Shown: positions 27,610-37,601, numbered from the stretch's first letter. The stretch: 64,000 nt of DNA from Brevibacillus massiliensis (GCF_000311785.1 NZ_HE978535.1:633922-697921), one strand, 5' to 3'. Notes: a model not told the origin generated them from the sequence alone. Translations and numbers: made by a program.

Positions 27610-28035
27610 TTTTGTCCGTCCTTTTCTATCTAAGTGTGCTGCCGCAAATGGACCGCCTAATCTGACTACCTGAAAATGATAAAACAACCGTCGCAACAGA
27701 AGCAACCTTCTGGAGCAAACAGGAACGAAAGACAACTGCCGTTCATTTTTTGATACAGTCTTTGGAAACCTATTGCCCACTTCCTGCGTCATAATTGGCA
27801 GGGGGTTGTGTCGGACGTTCAGCACACGAAGAAAAACTTGAAATTTATTAGATCAAACATTAAAATGTCTATTGTGAATTAGACGAATCGAGGATGTGTT
27901 TGTTTTCAGATGTAAATCGTTTGACGAACTCCCCGTTTCAGCCGCTTGCGCTTCCCGTCTCTTTACGACATTGACCTGTAAAAAAAGGATTGTCTGCCTT
28001 ATAAAAGGTATTCGCTTGAAAAGGAGAAATGGAAT
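27610..28035. other. Divergent intergenic region between SNF2 and MATE genes
   Basis: No gene is seen. An AT-rich part holds a plus-strand promoter candidate, TTGAAA (27838) - 17 bases - TAAAAT (27861), about 165 bases before the MATE start. No terminator, riboswitch or repeat was recognised in the remainder. Confidence 0.4.
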
Positions 28036-29445
28036 TTGAAATCATCGATACAGACAAACAATGATAGAGTGAATTCGCAGAGCGAGCGATTGGGCAGCCG
28101 GCCCATGTGGCGTACCATGCTGCTGTTTCTGATCCCCTTGCTGCTCAGCAATGCCCTGCAATCGATCGGGCAATTGGTCGGGAGCATCTTTGTCGGCCGC
28201 GCGCTTGGCGTCGATGCCTTGGCGGCTATTTCTGCCTTCTTCCCGCTTTTCTTTCTGCTCGTATCCTTTGCGATCGGCATCGGCTCCGGCAGTTCGATCC
28301 TGATCGGTCAAGCTTATGGAGCGGGCAATGACGAACGATTGAAGGAGATAATCGGAACCACTCTTACGTTTACCTTTCTGATTGGACTCTTGCTGGCCGT
28401 AGTCGGCGGCATTTTTACCTGGGATGTACTGCGCCTGATCGGAACGCCCGATAACATCATTGGCGTCAGCGTCCACTATGCGCGCATCTTGTTCTGGTCC
28501 TTGCCGATCATGTTTTTGTATTTGGTCTACACCACATTTTTGCGCGGTACAGGCGACTCCAAGACGCCGTTTTACACGCTGGTTGTCAGCACTGTGCTCA
28601 ATATCGCGTTTTTGCCGCTGCTGATCTTTGGCTGGTTGGGTCTGCCGAAGCTGGGTGTCTACGGGGCGGCGTACGCATCCGTGTTTTCAACGGTAATCAC
28701 CTTCGTGCTGATGCTGGTCTACCTGCGAAAGACGAAACATACGCTGCAGTTCGATGCCTCTGTCTGGAGACACCTGAAAATGGATGGAGGATTGTTAAAA
28801 CTTCTGCTCCGCCTTGGCATCCCATCCAGCGTCAGCATGATCCTCGTATCCCTGTCGGAAATTGCCGTCATCTCCTTTGTCAACAGCTACGGCTCTGATG
28901 CGACAGCGGCATACGGGGCGGTAAACCAGGTGGCCAGTTACGTACAGATGCCGGCGATCAGCCTCAGTATCGCGGTTTCCGTCTTCGCTGCGCAATCAAT
29001 CGGGGCAGGCCAGCTTGACAGGCTCAAGCAAGTGATTCGTGCAGGGGTCGTGCTCAACTATATCATCGGCGGCCTTTTTATCCTGCTGGTCTACGTGTTC
29101 TCAAGGGGAATTTTATCCTTGTTCCTGACGAACGAGAATACGCTTGGCATCGCACATAGTCTGCTGATGATCACCTTGTGGAGTTACCTGATATTTGGCC
29201 ATGCCCAAATCATGGGTGCCACCATGCGGGCGAGCGGCACTGTACTATGGCCGATGGTGTTCGGGATTATTGCGATTTGGGGCGTGGAGGTGCCCGTGGC
29301 TTATCTCCTCTCCCATTACAGCAGCCTTGGCATCAAGGGAATCTGGATCGGGTATCCGGCTGCCTTCATCGTCAGCTTTGCCCTGCAGGTTTCTTACTAT
29401 CGCTTGTCGTGGAAGAAAAAGCAAATCGTCCGCCTCGTCAGCTAA
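28036..29445 (+). CDS. MATE-family multidrug/toxin efflux transporter
   Basis: A 469-residue protein with twelve predicted membrane helices and the MATE repeats (LLLSNALQSIGQLVGSIFVG and the corresponding second half PSSVSMILVSLSEIAVISFV). It would export cationic drugs or metabolites against Na+ or H+. The TTG start at 28036 is supported by AAAGGAG nine bases upstream. A strong hairpin terminator follows the stop, shared in convergent orientation with the CapA gene. Confidence 0.92.
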   Translation: MKSSIQTNNDRVNSQSERLGSRPMWRTMLLFLIPLLLSNALQSIGQLVGSIFVGRALGVDALAAISAFFPLFFLLVSFAIGIGSGSSILIGQAYGAGNDERLKEIIGTTLTFTFLIGLLLAVVGGIFTWDVLRLIGTPDNIIGVSVHYARILFWSLPIMFLYLVYTTFLRGTGDSKTPFYTLVVSTVLNIAFLPLLIFGWLGLPKLGVYGAAYASVFSTVITFVLMLVYLRKTKHTLQFDASVWRHLKMDGGLLKLLLRLGIPSSVSMILVSLSEIAVISFVNSYGSDATAAYGAVNQVASYVQMPAISLSIAVSVFAAQSIGAGQLDRLKQVIRAGVVLNYIIGGLFILLVYVFSRGILSLFLTNENTLGIAHSLLMITLWSYLIFGHAQIMGATMRASGTVLWPMVFGIIAIWGVEVPVAYLLSHYSSLGIKGIWIGYPAAFIVSFALQVSYYRLSWKKKQIVRLVS

Positions 29446-29459
29446 AACAAAACATGGGA

Positions 29460-29494
29460 AAGCCGGTATCAAAGCTCACGATACCGGCTTTTCT
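29460..29494 (+). terminator. Terminator between MATE and CapA genes
   Basis: A perfect 11 bp stem, AAGCCGGTATC / GATACCGGCTT, with a 9-base loop and a T-rich tail. The stem also serves the minus-strand CapA gene, though with a weaker T tract. Confidence 0.85.
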
Positions 29495-29500
29495 ATGTGT

Positions 29501-30838
29501 TTACATTTTTACCGTCCCCTCCTGGTCGATCTCGATGCCGTATACCAAGGAGAGTTCGCCGAATTTGCCGATAATTTCCTCTGCCTGAGTGCCGATAGCC
29601 GCGTAGGGTCTGCCCCGTTTAATGGGTGTATCTCCCTTCGTCAACGCTACCGGCACAATCTTGATTCCACGCAATTTCCCCGCTTGAAAGCGGCAGATCG
29701 GCATCACTGTCTGCCAGTAGAGCTTATCGCCGGGAAACCCCCTCTTCCCGTCCTGGCTGCGCAGCCGGAATACTTCACTTGGCGTCAGAGTTGGATCGAT
29801 GTTGAACCGCTTGTACGAATCGTTGGGAAGCTTGTAAACCAGCTCATTTTGGCCGATGAAATTACCCAGACTGTAGAAGATCGGTCTCCCGCTGTACATC
29901 TCCATGCCGCGCAGCAAGTGCGGACCGTGTCCGACGACGATGTCTGCCCCCTCATCGACGATGCGGTGAGCAAAGGCGCGAATAAACTCAGCCGGATGCT
30001 CCCTTGTCTTGCCCTGCTCGTGTGCGTGCAAACTGACGATCACGACGTCCGCTCTCGACTTCGCCTCCCTGACCCACTTGCAAATCTCTTCCATGTCCTG
30101 TTTGTTTGGCTCCGTTCGAATGGCGGGGGTGTCAGCGGCTCGGAAGTTGGCATTTAGGGTGCCCGCCACGCGCAGATTCGTATCTGACAGCGGCAGGATA
30201 GCAGGGTCCTGCGGATCAGCGGCGAATCCAAGCTTGACGAACTCCTGACGCTGATTCTCCAATCCCAGGTCCAGCGCAATCCTTTTCAAGACTTCCAATT
30301 GATCCGTTGTGACCTCATAAATGGTGTCGAAACGCAGCGGATTGATTCCCGGACGGCCTTGGACATCAGGTCTTTGCTCTCCTGCAGACTGTTCTTCAAA
30401 AAAGGTGGAAGCGCAGGAAAGCATGGCAATCGTACCCGCGTCGGTATCGTAGTAGACTGGCATTCGAGCTTCCGCAAGACTCCTCCCTACCCCCGCGTAC
30501 GCCAATTTTCTGCTCTCCAATTCGCTGATTGCCGTGAGCAAACCTTCCACGCCGTAATCCAGCGCGTGGTTATTGGCGCAGGAGTACAGCGTAAAGCCCA
30601 AGTCCATCAGTTCATCGTGCACCCAGGAGTGGGCCGCGAAGTGGGCGCCATCGCTGCGGGCAGCCGGATGGCCGGCAAAGTCATTTGGCAGAACTTCCAG
30701 ATTAGTAAACGCCACGTCTGATTCTTTGGTCATCCGGACCAGTTTTTTTGTCGGCTCGTCGTTGTAAACGGAGATACGGCGTGCAATAATACTGTCACCG
30801 GTAAGGGCGATGCTCAGGTCATCTGAGTGAATGGACAT
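29501..30838 (-). CDS. CapA-family protein (PGA_cap, metallophosphatase fold)
   Basis: A 445-residue protein of the CapA/PgsA family: LTGDSIIARRISVYNDEP, FTNLEVLPND, CANNHALDYGVEGL, VSLHAHEQ and the late motif VVGHGPHLLRGMEMY with SLGNFI. These are calcineurin-like metal-binding blocks. No signal peptide or membrane anchor is visible, unlike PgsA of poly-gamma-glutamate synthesis, and no pgsBC genes are near. A cytoplasmic enzyme of unknown substrate is therefore more likely than capsule synthesis. GAGGTGG precedes the ATG at 30838. Confidence 0.85.
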   Translation of the reverse strand: MSIHSDDLSIALTGDSIIARRISVYNDEPTKKLVRMTKESDVAFTNLEVLPNDFAGHPAARSDGAHFAAHSWVHDELMDLGFTLYSCANNHALDYGVEGLLTAISELESRKLAYAGVGRSLAEARMPVYYDTDAGTIAMLSCASTFFEEQSAGEQRPDVQGRPGINPLRFDTIYEVTTDQLEVLKRIALDLGLENQRQEFVKLGFAADPQDPAILPLSDTNLRVAGTLNANFRAADTPAIRTEPNKQDMEEICKWVREAKSRADVVIVSLHAHEQGKTREHPAEFIRAFAHRIVDEGADIVVGHGPHLLRGMEMYSGRPIFYSLGNFIGQNELVYKLPNDSYKRFNIDPTLTPSEVFRLRSQDGKRGFPGDKLYWQTVMPICRFQAGKLRGIKIVPVALTKGDTPIKRGRPYAAIGTQAEEIIGKFGELSLVYGIEIDQEGTVKM

Positions 30839-30907
30839 GTCTACCACCTCTTCTGCTCTAATTCTTGTTTTGGTTTGTATCTGATTTTCCTCGCGTGATT
30901 ACTGCAT

Positions 30908-31702
30908 TTACTGCGTACTGCCAAACAAGCGCCCTACTCCATGGATCTTCTCCAGAATGAGAATGATGATGACAGAGATAAAAATCACGACACTGGACAC
31001 GGAAGCCACGAGCGGATCATACGCGTCCTGCATGTGTGAGAAAAGCTCGATCGGCAAGGTGCGCATTCCCGTCGAGACCATAAACAGCGACACCGTCACA
31101 TTGTCAAACGAGGTCAAAAAGGAAAACAGCGCACCGGACAGGATTGCCGGTCGGATCAGCGGCATGGTGATCCGCCAAAATACTTGCAGCGGATTGGCGC
31201 CGAGAATCATGCCCGCTCTCTCCAGCGTGTAATCAAAACCGCTGAGTCCGGTCAGGACAAACCGCATGACATAAGGGACGCAAATCGTAACATGAGCGAT
31301 CAACAGGCCCGTAGACGTTCCGGCCAGCGCCACGGGTGTGAGGTAGATCAGCAGGGCTACCCCCAGTACGATTTGCGGAACCGTCAGCGGCGCGGTCAAA
31401 AATGATATCAAGTAAGACTTTCCGGGCAGCTCGTATTTGGCCAGCGCGATCGCAGCCAATGTCCCTAACACGACGGAAAAGAACGCCGTTAACAAGCCAA
31501 ATTTGACACTCGTCAGAAAAGCGCTGATAAATTCAGGCCGATCAAGCAGCTTTACATACCACTCCAGTGAAAACCCCTTGGGTGGAAAACTCGGATAACT
31601 CTCCTCGGTAAAAGAGGCCGGAATTGTGACGAGTATCGGGATCAGAATGTAGAGCAAGGACAGACTCGTTACGAATAATCTTAGTTTTCCCAGTACCCGC
31701 AT
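30908..31702 (-). CDS. ABC transporter permease, PotC-like
   Basis: A 264-residue binding-protein-dependent permease with six helices and the EAA-loop sequence ERAGMILGANPLQVFWRITM. It begins right at the stop of the PotB-like permease. The pair and the ATPase remnant form a polyamine- or opine-type importer. No binding-protein gene is found beside them, and the ATPase is truncated, so the system is probably non-functional unless served in trans. Confidence 0.88.
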   Translation of the reverse strand: MRVLGKLRLFVTSLSLLYILIPILVTIPASFTEESYPSFPPKGFSLEWYVKLLDRPEFISAFLTSVKFGLLTAFFSVVLGTLAAIALAKYELPGKSYLISFLTAPLTVPQIVLGVALLIYLTPVALAGTSTGLLIAHVTICVPYVMRFVLTGLSGFDYTLERAGMILGANPLQVFWRITMPLIRPAILSGALFSFLTSFDNVTVSLFMVSTGMRTLPIELFSHMQDAYDPLVASVSSVVIFISVIIILILEKIHGVGRLFGSTQ

Positions 31703-32656
31703 TTAACGGAACACCTCCTTGAAACGCCCGGTCTCAATCAAGCGCGTAAAAATCGTAACGCTGATCATCGTTACAGCGAGCAGGACGTACGAAATGGCCG
31801 AACCGTACGTCCACCGAAGCAGGTTGAGGATTTGATCATAGGCAACCACGGGCAGCATCGGCACATTTGCCCCGCCCATTAAGGCCGGCGTGACGTAAGC
31901 ACTCATGGACAGGCTGAATACCAGGACCGTTCCCGAGACAATCCCCGGCAGCGTAAGGGGAAATGTAATAGATAAAAACGAACGAATCGGTCCGGCGCCC
32001 AAGATCGCTCCGGCCTTTTCAAGCGACGGGTCGATATTGTACAAGCTTGTCGCGATCGACAGGATCATAAACGGTAAGTAAGCATTGGACAGCCCGATCA
32101 CTACCCCCATCTCCGAGAAGAGAAACTTGACCGGCGAACTGATCAGGTCAAGGGAGACGAGCAGCGTGTTGACGACTCCGTTTGGCAGCAGCAGCAGGAA
32201 CCATCCGAAATTTCGCACAATAATGCTGACCAGCAAGGGAGAAGCGACAACCAGCGCTATGTAACCCCGCACGCGAGGGGAACATTTGGCCATCGTCAAA
32301 GCGACAGGATAACCGAGCAACAAGCAGACGATCACCGTATACAGGCTGATTTTGATCGTCAGCCACAGCGAAGACAAGTAATAGCGATCGGTGAAAAACT
32401 GGATGTAGTTTTGCATGCTGTAATACGCTCCCGCTGTATCCAACCCGTCTGTGACGATAAAGCTTAAATACAAGATGTACAGCATCGGTACGACAAAGAA
32501 ACCGACAATAAACAGAAGCAATGGCGACAGCAGCAAAAGGGCCGGCAGGTGCTTAATCCACTTTTTCCGCGCCAGCGCTGACAACTCGTCCAGGCTGGAC
32601 GTCTGATGCACGACTGGCGTCACTTCTTGATCAACATCAGGTCTGACGGCTGCCAT
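31703..32656 (-). CDS. ABC transporter permease, PotB-like
   Basis: A 317-residue permease with an N-terminal cytoplasmic tail, six helices and the EAA-loop sequence [20 protein letters not shown]. The ATG at 32656 has AGGTG upstream and lies inside the 3' end of the ATPase gene, a translational overlap of about 37 bases. Confidence 0.88.
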   Translation of the reverse strand: MAAVRPDVDQEVTPVVHQTSSLDELSALARKKWIKHLPALLLLSPLLLFIVGFFVVPMLYILYLSFIVTDGLDTAGAYYSMQNYIQFFTDRYYLSSLWLTIKISLYTVIVCLLLGYPVALTMAKCSPRVRGYIALVVASPLLVSIIVRNFGWFLLLLPNGVVNTLLVSLDLISSPVKFLFSEMGVVIGLSNAYLPFMILSIATSLYNIDPSLEKAGAILGAGPIRSFLSITFPLTLPGIVSGTVLVFSLSMSAYVTPALMGGANVPMLPVVAYDQILNLLRWTYGSAISYVLLAVTMISVTIFTRLIETGRFKEVFR

Positions 32657-33180
32657 CCTACATACACCTCGCTTCCAACCGACCACGCAGGATCAACCGT
32701 TGTGCATAATGACTGGATCGCCTCCCCTAATAAAGACACTTCGACTTCCCACGCAGAGCCCAAATAATTCATTTGCGTAATGATCCCCTTGTGATCGCTG
32801 TCAAAACAAGGTTGGTCTGCTGCCGGGTGCAGGCTGATTTTTTCGGGACGGATGTACAGTTTTACCTCATCCCCTGCCTTCAGGTGATGATCCTCCCCCA
32901 TGATGTTGTTCGGATCGACCGTAACCACCAAGGCCGATTGGATTTGAACATGGATTCGCTCGCGGTCGACGGACTTGATTACCCCATCCAACCGGGTTGA
33001 TTTCCCAATAAATTGGAAGACAAATTCTGTTTTCGGATGCTGGTAGATTTCGCCGGGAGTACCGATCTGCTCGATGTTTCCCTTGTTCATCACGACGATG
33101 CGATCTGACAGGGAGAGCGCTTCCTCCTGATCATGTGTGACAAAAATCGTGGTTACGCCCAGTTCTTTTTGCAGGCGTTT
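32620..33180 (-). pseudogene. PotA-like ABC ATPase, 5' two thirds deleted
   Basis: Only the C-terminal part of an importer ATPase remains: [20 protein letters not shown] (switch-His region), then the regulatory TOBE domain ending [13 protein letters not shown]. Walker A, the signature and Walker B are gone. The homology stops at about 33180, where AT-rich sequence of different origin begins. Confidence 0.85.
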
Positions 33181-33289
33181 ACATCTGCCAAGTATTGTTA
33201 TTCATACATGGCAATTGACCATAGGTGGATTGATTTTAATTCCAATAACTCGTGTTCATTATTTCAATTGGTACGATGTCGCTTTGGTT
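33181..33289 (+). pseudogene. Possible EamA/DMT transporter fragment
   Basis: About 110 bases of AT-rich DNA between two truncated genes. One plus-strand frame reads HTWQLTIGGLILIPI, which resembles the WQ...GGLLL segment of EamA-type drug/metabolite transporters. It has no start or stop of its own. The identification is tentative. Confidence 0.3.
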
Positions 33290-33922
33290 TTACCTGTTAA
33301 CACAAGATACGGTCCGCCCTGTCTGCCGGCTTTCATTTGCCGCTTCTATAAAGCGTATGATCGCCAATGTCTCCTCTCTGTCCACCGAAGATTGCCCGCT
33401 GCGGAAAAAGCGCATGGCATGCTCGATGAGACTGGCGTAGTACGGCTTTGCGTCGGCCTGCACGTCGATAAACGGCGCACTATCCCGACGGAGGGAGGAA
33501 CAGCTCATCAGCGGCACGCGATGCTGGCGCGCCAGCTCGAAGATCCGAAGCGCGTCGGTGAAACAGACTGCCAGCGGCTTATCGATAAACACCGGTTTTC
33601 CAAAAGGGGCGACTGCGGCAAACTGCTGCAGATGGATCCGGCCGTCGACGGATGTCAGCAGTATGGCGTCTGCTTGTTCCGCCACCTGTGCGATCGATGT
33701 TGCGATGCGAACTCCGAACCTCTCTTGCAGCGCATGTGTGATCGGGCCGACGCGTGCCGCGCTCAAGGGAAAATTAGGCGACCCCCCCGGATAGGCCACC
33801 GTTACTCTCCCACCTGGAACGTGATAGGGATGGCGGGGGTTCTGGATGATTTCCGTAAATGCCTCGCAATGTGACGTGTCCAGTCCAATCATCCTGATTG
33901 CAAGTTCAGGTTTCCTGTTCAC
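33290..33922 (-). pseudogene. Gfo/Idh/MocA-family oxidoreductase with internal deletion
   Basis: The Rossmann half of a Gfo/Idh/MocA dehydrogenase (MIGLDTSHCEAFTEIIQNPR, ATSIAQVAEQADAILLTS, GKPVFIDKPLA). It runs to LMSCSSLRRDSA, then jumps straight to a C-terminal segment (PFIDVQADAKPYYASLIEHA ... TLAIIRFIEAANESRQTGR). Members are usually about 330-380 residues; this frame has 210. Roughly 100-150 residues of the catalytic beta-sheet domain seem to be missing, in frame, near 33475. The GTG start at 33922 with GGAGG is good. It follows the regulator gene by about 10 bases. Confidence 0.72.
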
Positions 33923-33932
33923 ATGCTCCCTC

Positions 33933-35241
33933 CTATCTGATCTTTTCCAGTTCGTCGACAAAGCTGAGCCGATATACCTGTCGCGGCCAGCCTTTGGAAG
34001 AGATCTTCTCAACGCCGACGATCTCCACCAGTTCCGCGTCCAACCACTGAAGCAGAATCCGGTGGGAACTGCGAAGCGTCACCCCGAGGATCGAGGCCAG
34101 TTCCTGGGCGGTGTACTCCATTTTTCCCAAGCGTGAGACCTGGGCCATCAGCTTGCTCATGTAAGAAGCGGTCATCCCCGCTTTCTGCGCCCGCATGAGC
34201 AGCCCTTCGTCCGTCACCGACAGCTCGTACACCATCGGATGGGTCATTTCTACCGGTCCGATGACGCTGCGGTCCTCGCGCACGATAAAACAGATATCGC
34301 CGCCAAATTCTTTGGCTTGGCGCAAGGCCAATCTGGCATGTGTGCCCGCTTCGTTCGCGGTTTGGCCGAAGCCGATGCCGATGCTTAGCGAGACGCCGAG
34401 CGATCTCTTCGCGTCGGTCAGGATCGGGATGTATTGGTATCCCCTCGTCTCCCGTTCAAAAATCCCCCGCGTCGTCACAAACATGTACTCGTCGCCGCCG
34501 AGGCGGTCAGGTGGCCATCCAGACAGCCTGCGTAGTCCAAAAACAACCGATGAATCTCCAGCTTTAATTTCTGAACGTCATGTTCCGAATGGCTGCGCTC
34601 CACCAGTTGGCTGTAATCGTCAACCTGAATCAAACCAAAGACGATCTGCGACTCTTTGTTGCGCCGTTTCTCGGTCGAGAGCAAGGCTCGTTCCAACGAG
34701 ACGGAAATGTCCTGTGCCGTCGGGATTACCCACTCGTTGGGGACGTTCAGGCGGGCCAATTCATCCGCTACGGCTTTTATGCCGGTCAGCGCTCCGGCGC
34801 TTTTTCCTTGTTGGTACGCTTGCAGGTGTTCTGGATCATGTCTTCCAGGCGATAAGGAACACCGTCGTAGTAGTGCATGCCCGCGGCCGGTATATCCAGC
34901 TCCGCGAAAACCTTCTCCACCGCTTGATTGGCCAGCAGGTCGATGGACAATCCCCCGATCCTGCCAGACTGGTACATGCGGAACAAAGAGCGGTAGAGGC
35001 CGGTTCCGGTCAGCGGAATATAGTGTGCGGGGACGGTGAACGCCACCTGCTCCTTCGCAATTTTGTAAGGGTAATAGCCGGAAAACAGCAGGACTTCCAC
35101 CTGTTCCATGATTTCCGCGGCAAAGACGGGGGCATCCCCGATTCGATTGGATACCCGGATGATTGGGGTAAAGTTGGGAAACGAACTGAGTTCTACAATG
35201 GCTGGTAGGCCAATTACGCCAATCTTGATCGTATTATGCAT
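33933..35241 (-). pseudogene. Sensor / GGDEF-like / HTH one-component regulator, two frameshifts
   Basis: A regulator of about 435 residues split over three frames. The N-terminal sensing part (MHNTIKIGVIGLPAIVELSS, start with AGGGGG upstream) reads to near 34822, where restoring one C brings in QAYQQGKSAGALTGIKAVAD. The middle part (to near 34490) leads, after one more restored base, into LGGDEYMFVTTRGIFERETR and SIGIGFGQTANEAG, a GGDEF-like domain. The C-terminus is a helix-turn-helix (YTAQELASILGVTLRSSHRI). Both breaks are single missing bases in C-rich spots. It lies between the Nramp-like and Gfo/Idh genes and probably controls that cluster. A more decayed paralogue is at 11.9-13.1 kb. 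Confidence 0.7.
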
Positions 35242-35260
35242 CCGATCCGCCCCCTAGTTG

Positions 35261-36502
35261 TCAAAAGAACAGGTCCTTCACTGTTTTTCCGGCGAGGATC
35301 ACGAGAAAAATGAGCGCCAATCCGGTAATCACGTTTTTGAGCGGCGTGTTTTTCAGGTCGCCCATGAGTTGCTTGTCGTTGGCCAGGGCGAACAGGGCCA
35401 GTCCGATTAGCGGTACGACCACGATCGTGACCGGCTGCGTGACCAGGATCAGCTGCACCGGGACTTTTCCGAACACGAGCGCCACGATGCCCCCAAGCAC
35501 CATCACGGCCATGATAAAGCAGCGCACCGCCTTGCTGCTCAATTGGCTGCAAAAGCCGAGCGCGTCAGCCAGCATTGCCCCTCCGATCGTCGCGTTCCCG
35601 GTCAAGGACGAGAACGCCGCGCCCCACAGTCCGATCATGAATATGACTGTCGCTCCGCTGCCAAATAGCGGCTCCAGCGCCTTGCCCATGTCTGTCGCCG
35701 TATTTACCTCGATACCCTGCGGCTTCAGTACTGCAGCAGCGCTGATCATGATCAGCGCGGAGATCAGCCCGAGCAGGATGATTCCCGCGTAACTCTCACG
35801 CGAGCCTTCCTTCGCGTGGGCAGCAGTCCATCCCTTCTCCTGCACGAGGTACGATTGGTAGAGCGCTCCGACGACAGTGAAGGTGGTCGCAACCAGGCCG
35901 ATGATCAGCATGGCCGAACCGCTTGGCACTTGCGGGACAAGTCCGGAGACGATGCCGCCGAGGCTTGGCTTGACCAGAATGACGGTACATAAAAATGAGA
36001 ACAGCATGATTGCCACCAGGACCAGCATCAACTTTTCAAGAATTCTGTAAAAATGGCGGAAGAATAATAACGAGATTGCCAAGAGCGTAAAAATGACTCC
36101 CCATGCCTTTGTAGAAATGCCCGTCAAACTGGACAGGGCCACACCTGCTCCGATCACATTGGCTCCCTGAAAGGTGGACGTGACCAGAAAACAGCCCAAG
36201 CCCATGACAATTGCGGCCGCCTTCCCCCACTTTTGCCTGATCGTGGCCAGCAGGGATTGCCTTGTCGCCATGCCGATTCTGGCGCTCATTTCGGTAAAAG
36301 CCATCATGAACACGACGGAAATGACGACGACCCAGAGCAAATTGTAGCCGTACATGGCCCCCATCTTAGAGGTAAGTGTCACACTGCCGGGACCGATGAC
36401 CAGGGCGGCCGTGATGATGGCCGGCCCCAGCGAGGTGATCCATGATTTCGCAGATTTCTGCATTTGTACGGGTGAATTGGAATTCACTTGCGGCTGTTCC
36501 AT
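35261..36502 (-). CDS. Atypical Nramp-family transporter lacking the metal motifs
   Basis: A 413-residue membrane protein with about eleven helices and clear Nramp fold similarity (SLGPAIITAALVIGPGSVTL, YGYNLLWVVVISVVFMMAF, GFCSQLSSKAVRC). The helix-1 Asp-Pro-Gly-Asn motif is Gly-Pro-Gly-Ser. The helix-6 Met-Pro-His motif is absent from ATTFTVVGALYQSYLVQEKG. Canonical manganese/iron transport is therefore unlikely. The neighbours (DapA family, epimerase, Gfo/Idh) suggest an organic substrate or Mg2+. The ATG at 36502 is spaced better from GAGGGG than the one at 36511. Confidence 0.8.
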   Translation of the reverse strand: MEQPQVNSNSPVQMQKSAKSWITSLGPAIITAALVIGPGSVTLTSKMGAMYGYNLLWVVVISVVFMMAFTEMSARIGMATRQSLLATIRQKWGKAAAIVMGLGCFLVTSTFQGANVIGAGVALSSLTGISTKAWGVIFTLLAISLLFFRHFYRILEKLMLVLVAIMLFSFLCTVILVKPSLGGIVSGLVPQVPSGSAMLIIGLVATTFTVVGALYQSYLVQEKGWTAAHAKEGSRESYAGIILLGLISALIMISAAAVLKPQGIEVNTATDMGKALEPLFGSGATVIFMIGLWGAAFSSLTGNATIGGAMLADALGFCSQLSSKAVRCFIMAVMVLGGIVALVFGKVPVQLILVTQPVTIVVVPLIGLALFALANDKQLMGDLKNTPLKNVITGLALIFLVILAGKTVKDLFF

Positions 36503-36535
36503 GAGACGCATCCCCTCTCTTAAGTCGCTGGATGA

Positions 36536-37600
36536 TTAAACAGTAAGCCATTCCTCCAGGTGGCGTTGAACGAATTCATCGTCGCTTAGCTGCGGGTATT
36601 CGCGGTACACGCGGTCGATCTCCTCCATTTGGCCTGGCGAAAGATCTTCGTCAGGATTGAGACACCAGCGCCCCGCCAGCAGGCCCTGCCGTCTGAGCAC
36701 CTCGTGAATCCCGGCGATGCACCCGTGAAATTCATGCGCCGGATCGAAGAAAGCGGCATTGGCGTCTGTAACCATCACGCCCTCCTGTAGCAGGTCATGG
36801 ACTCCCGCACCGCTTTTTTTCGCGGCTTTGATTCGCTCAAGCAGCTCGACGGCCTTGCTCGTCCACACGGCCCAATGGCCGAGCAATCCGCCGACGATGC
36901 TCTTCTCCACCGGTTTTCCCTTTACCATAAACCGGAATGTGGTCAGCAGATCCGCCACGATGTTGTCATCATTGCCGGTGTACAGGGCGATCTGCTCCGA
37001 ACGGCTGGAATGGCAGACCGCTCTTGCCACATCGAGCGTCTGGTAGCGGTTAAACGGCGCCATCTTGATTGCCATGAAGCCGGGAATTTCGGCAAACTCC
37101 CGCCAAAACGAGTAGCTGAGCGGCCTCCCGCCTACGGAAGGCTGGAGGTAGAACCCGAAAACGGGAATGACCTTGGCGATTTCCTCCACACGGTGAAGCA
37201 GCTCAAACTCCGTCCAACCGTGCAGCCCGCCCATGCTGACAAGTCCCAAATCGTAACCCAGCTTCGCCGCCAGCTCCGCTTCCGCCAGCGCCTGATCCGT
37301 CGGCCCGCAGATCCCGGCCACCTTGATGAAGGAATCGTCTGCCTCGGCCCGTTCGACTTCTTCTGCCGCCATCCGCAGTACGGGTTCCAACAAGTTGATC
37401 TCCTTGTCCCTGATCTCAAATTGCGTCGTGTGGACGCCGACAGCGACGCCGCCAGCGCCGGACGCGAGGTAGTAGCGCGTCAATGCCCGCTGCCGGCGTT
37501 CGTCCAACCGGCGGGAAGCGTCGAGTGCCAGCGGGTGGGCCGGAATCGCCACCCCTTCATGCAGACGCTGAAAGACGGCAGGACGCAGTTCGCAGACCAT
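36536..37600 (-). CDS. DapA/NanA-family aldolase or dehydratase
   Basis: A 354-residue protein of the dihydrodipicolinate synthase superfamily (TIM-barrel, Schiff-base lysine). Visible blocks are GGVAVGVHTTQFEIRD, KVAGICGPTDQALAEAELAA, FGFYLQPSVGGRPLSY and the lysine segment FMAIKMAPFNRYQTLDV, which should hold the Schiff-base Lys. It is longer than DapA (about 290), with a C-terminal extension. The ATG at 37600 has AAGGGGG upstream and follows the epimerase stop by one base. A catabolic aldolase/dehydratase for a sugar acid is inferred from context. Confidence 0.82.
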   Translation of the reverse strand: MVCELRPAVFQRLHEGVAIPAHPLALDASRRLDERRQRALTRYYLASGAGGVAVGVHTTQFEIRDKEINLLEPVLRMAAEEVERAEADDSFIKVAGICGPTDQALAEAELAAKLGYDLGLVSMGGLHGWTEFELLHRVEEIAKVIPVFGFYLQPSVGGRPLSYSFWREFAEIPGFMAIKMAPFNRYQTLDVARAVCHSSRSEQIALYTGNDDNIVADLLTTFRFMVKGKPVEKSIVGGLLGHWAVWTSKAVELLERIKAAKKSGAGVHDLLQEGVMVTDANAAFFDPAHEFHGCIAGIHEVLRRQGLLAGRWCLNPDEDLSPGQMEEIDRVYREYPQLSDDEFVQRHLEEWLTV

Positions 37601-37601
37601 G

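Noticed and set aside
29195-30157. 320-codon plus-strand frame
   Set aside because: Crosses the MATE terminator and lies antisense to the CapA gene.
33137-33874. 245-codon plus-strand frame across the Gfo/Idh gene
   Set aside because: Mostly antisense to the dehydrogenase; only its first ~35 codons resemble a DMT transporter and are listed as a scrap.
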